DNA of 64,000 nucleotides from Anisus vortex. Taxonomy: Eukaryota; Mollusca; Gastropoda; Planorbidae. Below the pieces are notes generated by a model that was given only the letters and a program-made list of their open reading frames with translations, was not told the origin of the DNA and searched no databases. Position numbers and translations under genes: made by a program. Below, one piece after another: positions 35,255-47,500 of the stretch; within the stretch, counting starts at the first letter, position 1; each line of letters begins with the position of its first letter. The stretch is from the NCBI GenBank assembly GCA_949126835.1, contig OX421497.1:25709612-25773611 (forward strand), read 5' to 3'.

Positions 35255-36639
35255 ATGTTAACTGGATTGTTTTTACTGTCTTCACGTTCAAATCAGTTAT
35301 AAAGTCTTATCCAACCAGAAAATCTATAAAAGAAATCTTGGTAAATCTTTTTTTTAAAATATATATAAAGGAGAATTAAAAGAACATTTTTTTGTCACAA
35401 AGCTTAGAATAAAAAACTGAAATTAAATATAACCTGTTGTAAGTGATTTCTCAAAATTAAATGAGAGAGAAATGTATCAAGCTTAACAGCTTCAAGAGTT
35501 ATCTACTCTACCCATTATCACAACAGACACATTATCTCAATTTGTCTCTGCATTGTAACTTTTTAGTTGTAGCTGAACATCTTATTGTTATTTTTGTATC
35601 GTAAATGAAACAAACTATAATATCATCGCTTGTTTTTTTTATTCCATTGCTTATTTTAAGAAATAAATACCTGTAAATAAGTCACAAGAAAGCATAATAT
35701 TGGCTGCTGATTTTTCGTTACATTTTTCGTTTGATTCCTTTTTTAAGGAAGTAGCAGTCATTGCTGTTTTCATAAGTAACAGGGTTTTTTACAGTTTGGA
35801 AAGTTTGGGAATAAACAGACTTGATTTTACAAGTTTGAGAAAACAGATCAAGGTTTGGGAAAGTTTGTGAAAAGTTTGAGAATTTTAAAATGACTTTCGA
35901 GGAAGAACTTTGAAGCAAACCTAATCATCGGCTGGTAATTTTTTCGTTAAATGCTTTTGCTTTTAGCAGCCATGAAATAGGTTGACCAAAGTGAACAGCT
36001 TTGTTAATTATTTACCTGTTTTGCTCAGAATATTATTGTAACTTAAGGCAAGGTTTGCATTATATAAATTACTACTAAAAATATTTCGCTTGACACTTCT
36101 GTTTTGTTAGTTATATCACTATATATTAATATTTATATATGTTATGTTAAACTAAATTTTTTCCTGTGATTTTTTTTTGGTCTTTGTTTGACAAATCTAT
36201 TTGTTGGCTGTATTTTTTTCCTTTCAACTATATTCATCATGATATGTATTTTCCTTATACTTGATACATTCTTAAAAGTTTTTATTTAAAAATGACTTAA
36301 AAAATAACTGTTTTCTGCACAAAGTCCAAATCAATTGTGTTTATATTTATATATACAATATATTACATCTTTTTTAATAGAGAGAAAAGTGATTTTTTTA
36401 CATAGAAAAATGTTTTATTTTTAGAGTATTTCAACCAGAACTTTATTTGGCAAGCAAAAAACCAACCCACATTTTTATGAGACTTTTTATGTACTTTTAA
36501 AATACCTTTTTTTAATTGGAAAGGATGCCTTTTTAACCCTTTAGTATATAAAGGTTTAGGCCCACACAATATTGTGATTTACTTCTAGCAAAAACCTGAT
36601 GATTGTTGGCAACATGGAATTTGCAAGAGCTACCTTTCA
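35255..36639. other. Unannotated AT-rich spacer
   Basis: No exon, transposon end or tandem repeat recognised. Short GTTTGGGAAAGTTTG-type repeats occur at 35795-35880. Confidence 0.5.
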
Positions 36640-37230
36640 CAACTGACACTAAAATGACATTTCAGATTCACTGACATTCTAGAGGTCACACTAGTGACAT
36701 TCTAAAATGAAATAATGAAATATTAGAACTAATTGATATCTCTGAGCTCATGTGAATTACGTTGATCATTTTAGAGCTTCCATTAGTGACATTTTAGACC
36801 TGCAGTTGTTGACTGATATTGGAGAGCTCACACTAGACATTTCAAACTATCACTAATGACATTTCAGAGCTCAATGACTTTCCAGAGTATGCAGCAATGT
36901 CATTCCAAGCTCATACTGATGACATTCCAGATTTCACACTAATGACATTTCAAACTATCACTAATGACATTTCAGAGTTCAATGACTTTCCAGAGTATGC
37001 AGCAATGACATTCCAAGCTCATACTGATGACATTCCAGAGTTCACACTAAAGACATTTCACACTAATGACATTTCAAACTATCACTAATGACATTTCAGA
37101 GCTCAATGACTTTCCAGAGTATGCAGCAATGACATTCTAAGCTCACACCAATGACATTTCTGAGTTCATGCTAATGACATTTCAGAGTTCACACCAATGA
37201 CTTTCCAGAACTCATAATGATGACATTTCA
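36640..37230 (+). repeat. Degenerate tandem repeat on TGACATTTCAGAG
   Basis: A unit of about 20-24 bp (TGACATTTCAGAGCTCA, TGACATTCCAAGCTCA and variants) recurs through the interval. A longer period of about 115-125 bp is marked by CTTTCCAGAGTATGCAGCAA three times between 36870 and 37130. Confidence 0.85.
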
Positions 37231-38268
37231 GTTTTAGAGCTCACACTAAAGACTATTCATTGTTATATAGCAAAAGGTTTTTTTCAGTTATCATAGATCA
37301 ATGGGTAGTCAATGTTTTAAATCTAATTTTTTTGTTGTTAAGTTATTTCAAGATGTTATTTATCTATCTAAAATTGTCCGGCCACAAAATAAAATGATAC
37401 AACAACAGGTAACCCATTTGTTAGATTATGGCAGTCCCTGTGAGCTCTCTTGTATCGTCACAAAATACATGCACCAGGCGTGGATTTAATGGAAGGCAGT
37501 TGGTGTGACAGAACACCTCGTTGGCCGGACCCTTTATACATAGGTCTGCATTAATTAACAAGAAACATATACACATAAATCCCAGCTGTTATCTAGGTTT
37601 GTATTATTTTTGGATATAACCACTGTTTTATTCAATGTTTTTGTACTACTGTAAAACTTGTATAATACATGAAATTGAAACAACACTACTTTTTTTTATT
37701 ACAATTTAGATTGACTGTTTAGCTTGATTGTTTTTCTTTCATTCTTTTCAATGTACCTCTATATTATAAAGAACAATTATTTTGTTAGAAATGTTTAATA
37801 TGGCTGGCCAAAAAAAATTTTGTAAGCTTATGCATAGAGTGTCTACACCTTTTTTTTGCGTGTGTTGTGCTTTTAATACCTAATAAATACAATGTTTTCA
37901 TCTACACAATTCAGTTTTAATTGTTTATACAATGGTTTCAAACAAATATATCCTTCTGGATATTAGGAACGTCTGTTATATATAGAACAAAGAAGAAAAA
38001 CAAACATCGTTACAAATAAGCAATCTCACAAAGTAATTTCAGCTGGTATCACTGTATGCGTGCCTTAGATCTAGATAAATGACTTGCATCACTTAGCAGT
38101 TCTTGCTCAAGTTTACATTGCCTTGGCGATCCCTTCTGTTGAAGTGAAACGTTCGTTCTCTAAATATGGATGCTGTCAACACTGCCATATTCCCTGTCAC
38201 AGGTAAACCTACGAAGTTATAGTGTTCTTTCCTTCAACAAAAAAATAAAGAATATCTTTAAGAACAAT
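37231..38268. other. Unannotated spacer
   Basis: AT-rich, nothing recognised. Confidence 0.5.
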
Positions 38269-38269
38269 T

Positions 38270-38632
38270 ATGGGGCTCGTCCGGCTGGTGTATCGAAGGT
38301 CAGGTTTTCGAATCCTGGTTAACCTTTGGATTTGTTCCCGGGTTATGAAGGTGTCCCTGAGTCTACCCAGCTCTGATGGGCACCTGCAATTAAATGCTGG
38401 CCACGAAATACGTGGCCACGGAAACTGGTGATAACTGCTTCGCCGGCCCTAAGTCTATATTATGTACCTGGTGGTGATAACTGCTTCGCCGGCCCTAAGT
38501 CTATATTATGTACCTGGTGGTGATAACTGCTTCGCCGGCCCTAAGTCTATATTATGTACCTGGTGGTGATAACTGCTTCGCCGGCCCTAAGTCTATGTGC
38601 CTATGGATCCATTTAGTCTGACGGGTCAAAAT
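38270..38632 (+). mobile_element. SINE family 1 with internal 46-bp amplification
   Basis: tRNA-like head with TTTTCGAATCCTGG, then CTGAGTCTACCCAGCTCTG and the rest of the body. The segment GATAACTGCTTCGCCGGCCC plus CTAAGTCTATATTATGTACCTGGTGG is repeated four times in exact 46-bp register from 38430, expanding the element's 3' half. Confidence 0.85.
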
Positions 38633-38656
38633 TTTTTTTTAGGAACATTTTTAGAT

Positions 38657-38762
38657 AGATAGGTTGTCGAGAACAATATCAGACTTGGGTATGTTTCACT
38701 ATTCAGCATAGATAGGTTGTCGAGAACAATATCAGACTTGGGTATGTTTCACTGTTCAGCAT
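38657..38762 (+). repeat. 53-bp direct duplication
   Basis: AGATAGGTTGTCGAGAACAA to TTTCACTATTCAGCAT occurs twice in tandem with one difference. Confidence 0.9.
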
Positions 38763-38844
38763 CGTTTACCTAATGAGGATCTGTGAATAAATAGCCTATG
38801 TGTGAACGTTGAGATACAGGTACCCATCTTCCTTCCTACCTACA

Positions 38845-40075
38845 TCCTACATATCCCGTAGTCTGTTGGACCGTTGGGGCGCCACAGATGACATGTAAAC
38901 CAACCTCCTCTGTTCCTCCCGTCTCTCAGCCGTTCTCATTGCCTCGCACAGTTTTGTACCTGTCCATTCCCTGATATTATCTTCCCAACGTTTTTTTTGT
39001 CTTCCTCTCTTTCTGCCTCCTCTAGTGGTACCCTGCAGTATGGTTTTTGCAAGCCCGTTGGTTCTGGTGACGTGGCCATACCAGTCCAAGTCCAGTTTTC
39101 TTTTCTTGGCCAGCAGGTCTTCATACTTTCCAATTTCCTGTTGTATTCTTTTTCGTATCTATTCGTTGGAGATATTGTCTTTGTAACAGATACCGAGCAT
39201 GGTCCTGAAGCATCTCATTTCCATGGCGTTTATCTTATTTTCCAGCTCAGCTGTTAGTGTCCATGACTCACAAGCATATAGGAAAATGGAGAGGACCAGT
39301 GAGCGCATCAGCCTGATTTTGGTGCTGAGGGCTAAGTTCTTGCCTTTCCTTATTGTCTTGAGCCTCTTTAGTGATACTGTTGTCTGGGCAATCCTGGACA
39401 TTACTTCTGGTCTGGTTTGGAGCCCTCTTCGGATACAATAGCTCCTAGGTATTTGAAGCTGCTAACTGTTTCCAAACTCTGCCCACCAATCTTGATCTTC
39501 GTGGTGATGCCGCTGGTGTTACTAGTCATTAATTTAGTTTTCTCGGCACTGATTTGCATGCCAGAGGATGCGGAAGTTTTGTCCAGTCGCTCCACTAGAT
39601 TGGCTTATTCTTCCTCACTATCGGCGAGTCCATCTATATCATCTGCGAATCGAAGGTTGGTGATCCTTCTGCCATTTATGCTGATTGTCCCTTCATGATC
39701 CTCTAGTGCATCTGACATGATTCTCTCCAGGAAGATGTTGAACAGTGTTGGCGAAAGCAAGCATCCTTGTCGTACTCCAACGGTAGTCCTGAACCAATCT
39801 CCAATGTTGTTGCTGAAGAAGACTGTACTGGTGGCCCTTTCATAGAGGCTACGTATCAGCATTGTCAGGTTGTCATTAATGTTGTAATGTTTCTTGGTTG
39901 CCCATGGGCTGCGTGCCAGACCCTGTCGAATGCTTTTTTAAAATCAACAAATACATGTTACAATTTTGTTGGTGTTGCGCGTGCCTCTCATAGAGTATTC
40001 ACAGGTTAAAGATCTGCTCTGTGGTACTACGTCCCTGCCTGAAGCCTGCCTGCTCTTCCGCAATGATTCTTTCTT
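38845..40075 (-). mobile_element. 5'-truncated non-LTR retrotransposon, broken
   Basis: Reading leftward on the minus strand, frames encode GVRQGCLLSPTLFNIFLERI and then NLRFADDIDGLADSEEE. This is the reverse transcriptase palm with a variant FADDID in place of the usual YADD. Then follow SAEKTKLM, FKYLGAIVSEEGS, a KIRLMRSLVLSIFLYACESW block and a C-terminal WYGHVTRTNGL and RGRQKKRWEDNI segment. At least three frameshifts separate them. The RT begins abruptly near 40075, so about half of the ORF is missing. The subfamily is not certain. Confidence 0.85.
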
Positions 40076-42201
40076 ACTATTTTGTTATCAATAGTGATTG
40101 ATAAACGGTTAAGAATTTCAAAATGGAATTTATTTTGTGTAGGTCAATAATAGTATTATACTGATGTAGTCATGGTACTGCTTTTGCCGTAATGCAGCGG
40201 AATTTGAAAAACCGCGGAATTAAATCTTTTTTTCCGCGGTAAATTTTGGGTCCTAGTGGGCTATTACATAATGAATGATAATGTTGAAAAACCTTTCGAA
40301 TAAGGGGAATAATTCTATAATTAAGATTAAAACGGAAAAATCAAAAAAAAAAAAAAGAAAATTAAATTTTTAACATATTATTAAAAAAAAAAAGTAATGT
40401 TGAATCTATTATTTCGTTATCTCACATAGTCCTGTATCCCTATTAATTGTAGATTTAGAAAAAAAGATCATGCAAAGTAAGCAGTTTAATTTCCGAATTT
40501 GCATATCCATGCTCTTTAAACCATGTTATAGAGCTGTTCATTGTTGTAGTGATTTGGTTTATGATAGACCGAGGACAGGCAGCAATAATGTATATCTGAG
40601 ATAGATTAGTTTATGGCTGTCATTTTATATAAAGCACTTTTGTATGCCGTATATTGTTATAAAGATAAATATTAAATTTTAATTGTGAACTTATTATTAT
40701 TAGTAATTATTAGTTTTGGCTTTGGAAGCCTCAAAATAATTGTTTCAATAGCAAGATTTCTCTAAATTATTTAATGTCTTAAAGCATAGATAATAATCTT
40801 TATTGATTTTGAATAAGGGACTCTATATTCCCTCGACATGTTTTAAATTAGCAATTTCGACTAAATAAACACACGTAGCTAGACGAACATTTCTCCATGT
40901 CATCCATCATGCCAACCTTAATGAAGTTAAGGGTTAGCATATAGACAATGAAATTAATCAAATAAAATTGTTCAAATGGTACTTAAACTATGGAAATTTC
41001 AAACTAAAATTGAATAAATGGATGTTTTAAAGCCCTAGTAATAAACTAGTTTACATTTTGATTAAAAAAAACACACCAATATTTTCGGTAATAATATCAA
41101 AAAGACGATGCACACTTTGAATGTTCTATTTTAGGCACGTGAACGAAGCCAACTGTTGGCCAACACGGCCCGCCAAGCCTTTAACTGTGGCTTCAACAGA
41201 GCTCATAACGATAGTTTGTTTTTTAAATTCATTATGTTAATAATTTCAATAGTGTTTAGCCCGTCTGCATGTATCAAATTCTTTAAACGGACCAATGAAT
41301 AAAAAATCTTCCAAACTATTAATCTATATCAAGTGCTTAGCTTAATAAATTTTATTTCCAGTGAATCAAATAGCCTATCAATTGAAAAACAACCAAACAA
41401 ATAAATAAAAATGTCAGATTTATTTTTCTTAAAGCGTTGCATTGTTATCGCTTCTTCATGTTTATTTGGTCGCCATGGCAACACATTTAAATCTTGTCAG
41501 CAAGAGAGAAAATCAATGAAAAATGAAAATGAGGGACATGGGAGGATGGGGGCACCTTATTTTAGTGAAACAATTGTCATAAAAGCAGTAAAGCCTCCCC
41601 CCCCCCTCTTCCCCCAACTTCGCCAAAAGCACATTATAAAATAAAATATGAATCCTATAATTGAGTCCAAAGCAGCAGCTGTGATGAACGTTTTTAAAAC
41701 AGATCGAACCAAGGAGTAAAAAGGGAGATGGATGGGGGGGGGGAGGCGGGAGTATGAGGAAGCAACGCCATCGTGTTATCAGTTTATTGTACGGTTGATA
41801 TGATAACTGTACTCGTGTTTCCCAATACTTAATACGTACCGGAAATCAACTCAGCAGTTCTGCAGAGGCGTGTGGAATGGGCTCAATTTGAAAGAAAGTA
41901 TTTGAGAAGCACAAACATTGACATTGGAGAATACTACTAAGATGGGCATGGATGGTTAGAATGGGGATCATTCACGGGAGCTTGGAATTGAATAAATTAT
42001 TAAATATAATGAGTATATAAGAATACTACATATAAGCTTAGAATAGGTTACCCAATTCCCCCTTTAACTAGAAACGTTTTATGATCACATGCCTGCACCC
42101 ATCCTAATTACAGGTTTTATAACGCCCACGACTCAGTGGAATGTTCAGGCAAATGTCCCATATCTTGCATTTTTTTGTTTTAAGACAATGACACATTAGA
42201 A

Positions 42202-42377
42202 CAGAGTTCGCAACCTACGGCACGCAGAGCGAATTTTATTGGCTCGCGATAGACCCACAAAAAGGCATTCTACCAATAATTATGTACTGCAACAAAATGA
42301 CTTTATAGCTTTTGGCACGCTGAATGAATTTGAAATTCTACTTCGGCACACTATTAGTGAAAGGTTGCCGACCCCTG
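42202..42377. mobile_element. hAT MITE present only in copy 1
   Basis: Left end CAGAGTTCGCAACC and right end, inverted, CAGGGGTCGGCAACC. The interior has GGCACGC blocks shared with the hAT relics at 45478, 47400 and 49190. Copy 2 has an empty site near 54376-54395. The target duplication is not clean. Confidence 0.75.
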
Positions 42378-42767
42378 CAATACATTCATGTCTTTAATTA
42401 TACCCTACGGATAATAACATATTATATCTTTCGTGATATCTCTTTTGTTTGGTCTAAGGGGCTGGCCGAATTAACTTTGACACAATCGATATAAGGTAGT
42501 CCTACCTACCATCAGAGCCAGAATCTTGGAATTTAACGAATGAGAAAAGGGATGCTGTTGCTTTCAACGCACTGTATCAAAATCAACCGAACACAACACA
42601 AAATGATGTCTCACTTTTTATTTATCCTACCTTCTTTGTTTTGCATTACAATAGCTGAGTTAGCTGGGCTCCCTTCTCTCCCGCCCCAACTGGCCTAATT
42701 GTACGTTGTCCCCTTCAGTTAATTTAAACTATGGTAATTGTTATTCTATTACGTTTTTTTTTCTTAA

Positions 42768-42840
42768 CCCTTCCCGTACCGACCTACTTCTATCTATGCT
42801 GCCTTCAGTTCCGCTATATACGCGCCCGGGACTGTAAGGG
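42768..42840. mobile_element. 73-bp piggyBac-like MITE present only in copy 1
   Basis: TTAA, then CCCTTCCCGTACC to CCCGGGACTGTAAGGG, then TTAA. The termini CCCTT and AAGGG are inverted. The matching site in copy 2 (54753-54756) has a single TTAA with the same flanks, an exact empty site. Confidence 0.88.
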
Positions 42841-42956
42841 TTAAGGAACTCTGGATCACTGGCTTCCAGCTCCCCTCTCTCCGACAACCCTCCCGCCTCT
42901 GCTGTGTTATATCAAATTTATTTCTTCACTATCAACCCTCATTTTCCTCACTTGAA

Positions 42957-43290
42957 GGTTGAGAAACTATACAACTGATTATTTTAACAATAGATTTAAT
43001 CACAGATCGCGAGTCCAATTATGAAATCTTTGAACAAACACGTTCCTGAACTTTAACACTCGTCGTACAGCGTGAGTTTCATGTTATTGTTTGGATTGAA
43101 AAAAAATCTCATTCTGGGAGATCTCCATGGCGTGCCTCTGGAAATTGTTCTGCGTGCAATGTCTGGCACGCGTTGCTTAGGTTGCCGACGCCTGAACTAG
43201 TGTACATTTTGATTTTTAGAACAAAAACACCAATATTTTCGGAATAATATCAAAACGACGATGCACACTTTGTTGTATGAATGCATCTCT
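42957..43290. repeat. Chimeric insertion: hAT end plus locus-derived flank
   Basis: The first part (to 43190) matches the right end of the hAT relic at 47200-47435 (GAGAAACTATACAA, ATCACAGATCGC, GTTCTGCGTGC, TTAGGTTG) and ends in a hAT-like GGTTGCCGACGCCTG. The second part, 43192-43270, matches 41048-41125 and 53140-53215 of the duplicated locus itself (TACATTTTGATTTTTAGAAC, CCAATATTTTCGG). Copy 2 lacks the whole insertion. Confidence 0.7.
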
Positions 43291-43566
43291 AAATTATATA
43301 ATTGGTCTATATATTCCCCCATCTCCTGCCCGTCTTCAATCACTCTTACATCCTCACCCGTCCCCCCCCCTTTTCCCTCCCCCCACACAGACTCACTCAA
43401 CACTTCTCTTACCTCCACCCCTCATTAAATTTAACCACCGCTGCTATACCACAATCTCCATGTAAAATTTCACTATGTCAACAAAGTAACGACGTAATGT
43501 TTATTATGTCATAACGTTATAAGGTGGGGCGAGGTTGGAGAGGGAGTGAACATACCGTGTATGGCC

Positions 43567-43573
43567 TATATAA
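43567..43573 (+). promoter_or_regulatory. TATA box of cysteine-rich peptide gene 1
   Basis: TATATAA within CGTGTATGGCCTATATAA, conserved at 55142-55148 in copy 2. It predicts transcription from about 43597. A non-coding exon would then run to 43724 (donor GTATGT), and the next exon starts at 43913 after TTTTTCAG, 49 bases before the ATG. The same arrangement is seen in copy 2 (donor after 55296, exon from 55482). Confidence 0.65.
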
Positions 43574-43961
43574 TAAATATATCACTCTCTTGAACGGCAA
43601 GTAAACAATATACAATAAATAGGAAGTCAGGGGAAAACCCCAGAAGCTTTGAATTTGAAGCAAACAAAACAATAAACACTGAGGACTTCTACCATTTAAT
43701 TTATTTAAACATTCAATGAAAACGGTATGTTGCTGTATTTAGTTCACTTCGATATTTATTTCTGTCTTTAAACAAAAATGTGTCCTTTTTTTAATGGAAA
43801 TTTGTGATCTGATAACCTATCTTTTTTTTTATTATTCTAGATTAGTAATGAGTATTCATTGGTAAACATTACTTTTTGTCATAACCCGTGGGTCTAAATG
43901 ATTGTTTTTCAGTCATCGACGTGTCTTCGAACAAAAGACAAATAAACTTTACTAACTCAAA

Positions 43962-44532
43962 ATGTCGCCAGTGTACTTGATGATAACGTTAGTCTTGCTG
44001 TACGGTGTTACAATAGATACAGGTATGAGATGATTAATTTTACCGAGTTGAATTATAACATGACAATATGGTATTGATCAATTTGAGCTAATCTATGTAT
44101 GTATTCAATTGGTTTATCTATCTATTTAACCAAGTAGTATGTAGCCTATTTTTCCATCCATTCATCATCAGATTATCTATCTATTTAACCAAGTAGTATG
44201 TAGCCTATTTTTCCATCCATTCATCAGATTATCTATCTATTTAACCAAGTAGTATGTAGCCTATTTGTCCATCCATTCATCAGATTATCTATCTATTGTT
44301 ATCCGTCTTTCTATCTACTTGTTTCTATTTATCCATTTCAATGTGGGGAACAAATTATTACTTTTCTTGTATTTTAAGGTTTATTATTACTTTATTATAT
44401 TATTAATTTAATTTAGTATATTTGCAGTTGTGATTTAGCTTGCATCGAGGTGCAAACTGGTAGTTAAAAGTTAAGCAATCCATCCATCACTGAGTACCGG
44501 CACCTATTTTTTTTTACAAAAAACAAGCACTG

Positions 44533-44567
<35 letters not shown>

Positions 44568-47500
44568 CTTCGTCAGTGGCGTAGCCAGGTTTTGACGCTG
44601 GGGGAGCGTACTTTTAGGAAAAAGGCAACACTTTTAGAAATTTTCCAGATTAATAGAAGAACTAAGAATTCGTACGTATCAAGTGTTATGAGAAAATCCT
44701 GTGCCTCAGGATAGGCTACATACACTGTATAATAGTGAAGTATTTTTTTTAACCATTCACGACTTTTACTAGCAACTATTAGTGATGGGAATTTCTGCAA
44801 AATTGATTGCATCTACTGCTCATTTACGGGATGAGTGTCTAGTTTCGAAAAATATTTATAGAATCAATGCGAATGCTTCTGTAGGACTGAATTCTTCTTC
44901 GTTTCAATTTTGAAAGACGAGATAAATCGCCAATATTTATTATAGACATTTTTAAAGAGATTTAAAAAACATTTTTTTAGTTTTTATTTACTGTATCTAT
45001 GTGTCAATTACAAAATATGATACGTTATAGGAACGCTCTATTCTTTTCTAATTTTTTCTTCTCAGCTGTTAAAACAGTTAAAATACCACGCCCGATGGTT
45101 CTATCCCTAGAAAACGGATTTTTTTTAAAACAAGTTATTTCTCTTCTTTTCTTCTTTCTTTTAAATTCTGTGGGTATCTTTCTTTTTTTTTTTTTTTAAA
45201 GTTCATGTAACCATGTTTTTGATCACTACGCTAATACGGCCGAGAAGGAGAAAGCCAGCGCGCTTTAAGTCACATTATTACTTTTCGGTGAGTACACCAG
45301 ACTTGAACCCAACCTTTTTTTGAGAATGCGAGCGAGCGTACTCTTTTGGGGCTCAGAGAACTATCTCTGCTGTGTCAACGCACCACTCATTCATCACCGT
45401 AAAAGCTGGGCACAAACGGTTGGCCGATCCTGTCCACTCTAAGTTCCTGCTTCTGACCTGGTATCCACTAGAAAAGGGGTCGGCAACCTAAGAAACGCGT
45501 GCTAAACTTGGCACGCAGAGCTATTTTCAATAGCACGCGAGAGACCTCCAAGAGGTGTTTTATTATTGATGAAAACAAAAACAACTATATTTTTCTGTAA
45601 TATTTATATTGAGTGAAATTAATTTAACTATATGTACTTCCCTTTACAAAGGCATATATTAAGATAGTATGTTGGGCTTTTTCAGAACCTCATCGAAGCA
45701 CTCAAAGCGGAGTTTCAAGACTTTCAAATTGATTTTTTCATACCTAACCAAGCATAACTGGCTTAATCTTACTACGATCTACTTAGATGTAGATACTTTT
45801 TTTCAAAATAAGTATAGGAATATTGGCGATTTGAAAACGTAGCCAGTTGAATTTTAAACCTTTAATGAAATGGGCATCGAAATGTGCCAAATTGTTTAAG
45901 ACTTTAAGAGATAAACTCCTCAAGGTTGAATGGACAAATAATTAATGCAGGAAATGTTAACTTACAACTATTTAACGTAAATTTATTGTATACCTCTAAT
46001 AATTAAATCTTGTAATGAATACCACAACGCTAGTTTATATAAGGAAATAATAATTAGTCAGTAACAGACCCCACGAGAGGGGATTACAGCCGGTACGCAT
46101 AAGAGTTTAGGGGGCCCATGAATATTAAAATTTAAAATCAAATTGGCAATTACGCAAATGATAGCTTCAAAGTCTTTATTATTTGATATCAGAATAATTG
46201 ATATTATTTTAACCCAAATGAAAACTTACATTGGCTTAATATCAACCCACTGAAGTTAAGCGGAAGGGATACGTAGTAATCATACAAACTGGGTAGTTAT
46301 TGTAATGTTTTAAAATGTACATTCTTTAGTCATAAAATAATTCTTAAATTTTTAACTATCTTGTGTAATTTGATCATTTTAGAGTTTTCAGACATTTATT
46401 TTTCTAAAAGGAAACAACTTAAATTAAACTCTAATTTATAAATACAACCCAATAACAACCTGTTGCAAAGCTCAGATAAACATACAGACAAAAACACTTT
46501 CCTTATTCTCTATGCGAGAACAAAATCTAAATGCATATAAGTACTCTTTCTTCCCGAGTGGCATTTGGGCATGGATTGAGTTGCCTGAACAAACCAGGAA
46601 AACCAGTAACTTAACATCATTTAAAACATTAATAAAAATGCAAGACTAGACTCGGACCACGGATGAGCGTAGGACGCAATGATCTTCTTTATAGAAGGAG
46701 CGTCTGTAATGTATAAGATAAGATAAGAAACAAAAAAGAAACATTTAATATTAGAAATTTTAATGTAAAGAAAAACGGTTAATTATCTCCCTTCAATAAA
46801 AATTCTCCAAATTTGATGCTTTTAATACCAAAAGAGTTAGTGGTTTTAATATAAGTAGCGTACTTCTGAAAATGCTCATCTATCTTAATTTGCCTTAAAT
46901 TAGTAAAGGGAGTTAAATGTTTTGAAATTGATTTCACGGAAAGATATGTTCAGTTTCAATGCAAATCCATTCCAGTGGCCCAACACTTCAAGTGCTTTTG
47001 GACCCAGTCTTGTAAATGGAAGTTTAACTCACTGAAACGTGTCGCCATGTCATTCAGAAACACTGGCTTCAACAGTCAGTTCTCCTCATTCAATAATGGA
47101 TTTTTTGTCATTAATATACATCTTAATTGCTTCCAGACAAGAAGGAATCTATACCAGACTTTACCTATACTCCGTATGACTTTCTTCTAGAAGAGACTTG
47201 AGAAACTATACAATTGACTATCTTAACAATTGATTCAATCACAGATCGCACGTCCAATGATGGGAGATTTGCATACAAATATTCCTGACGTCCAGTGTGA
47301 TTCCCATGTAGTTCGCCATGCAACACCCACTAATTACGCTAACATATGTTGTTTTCACAAAATTCTTCGCGTGCCACTGAAAATCGTTCTGCGTGCCAAG
47401 TCTGGAACGTGTGCCTTAGGTTGTCAACCCCTGGTGTACTTGAATATTTAGTTAAATATGCAAAGAAGCCTCTAGTTGTAATTATTTTCGATAGCATTAA

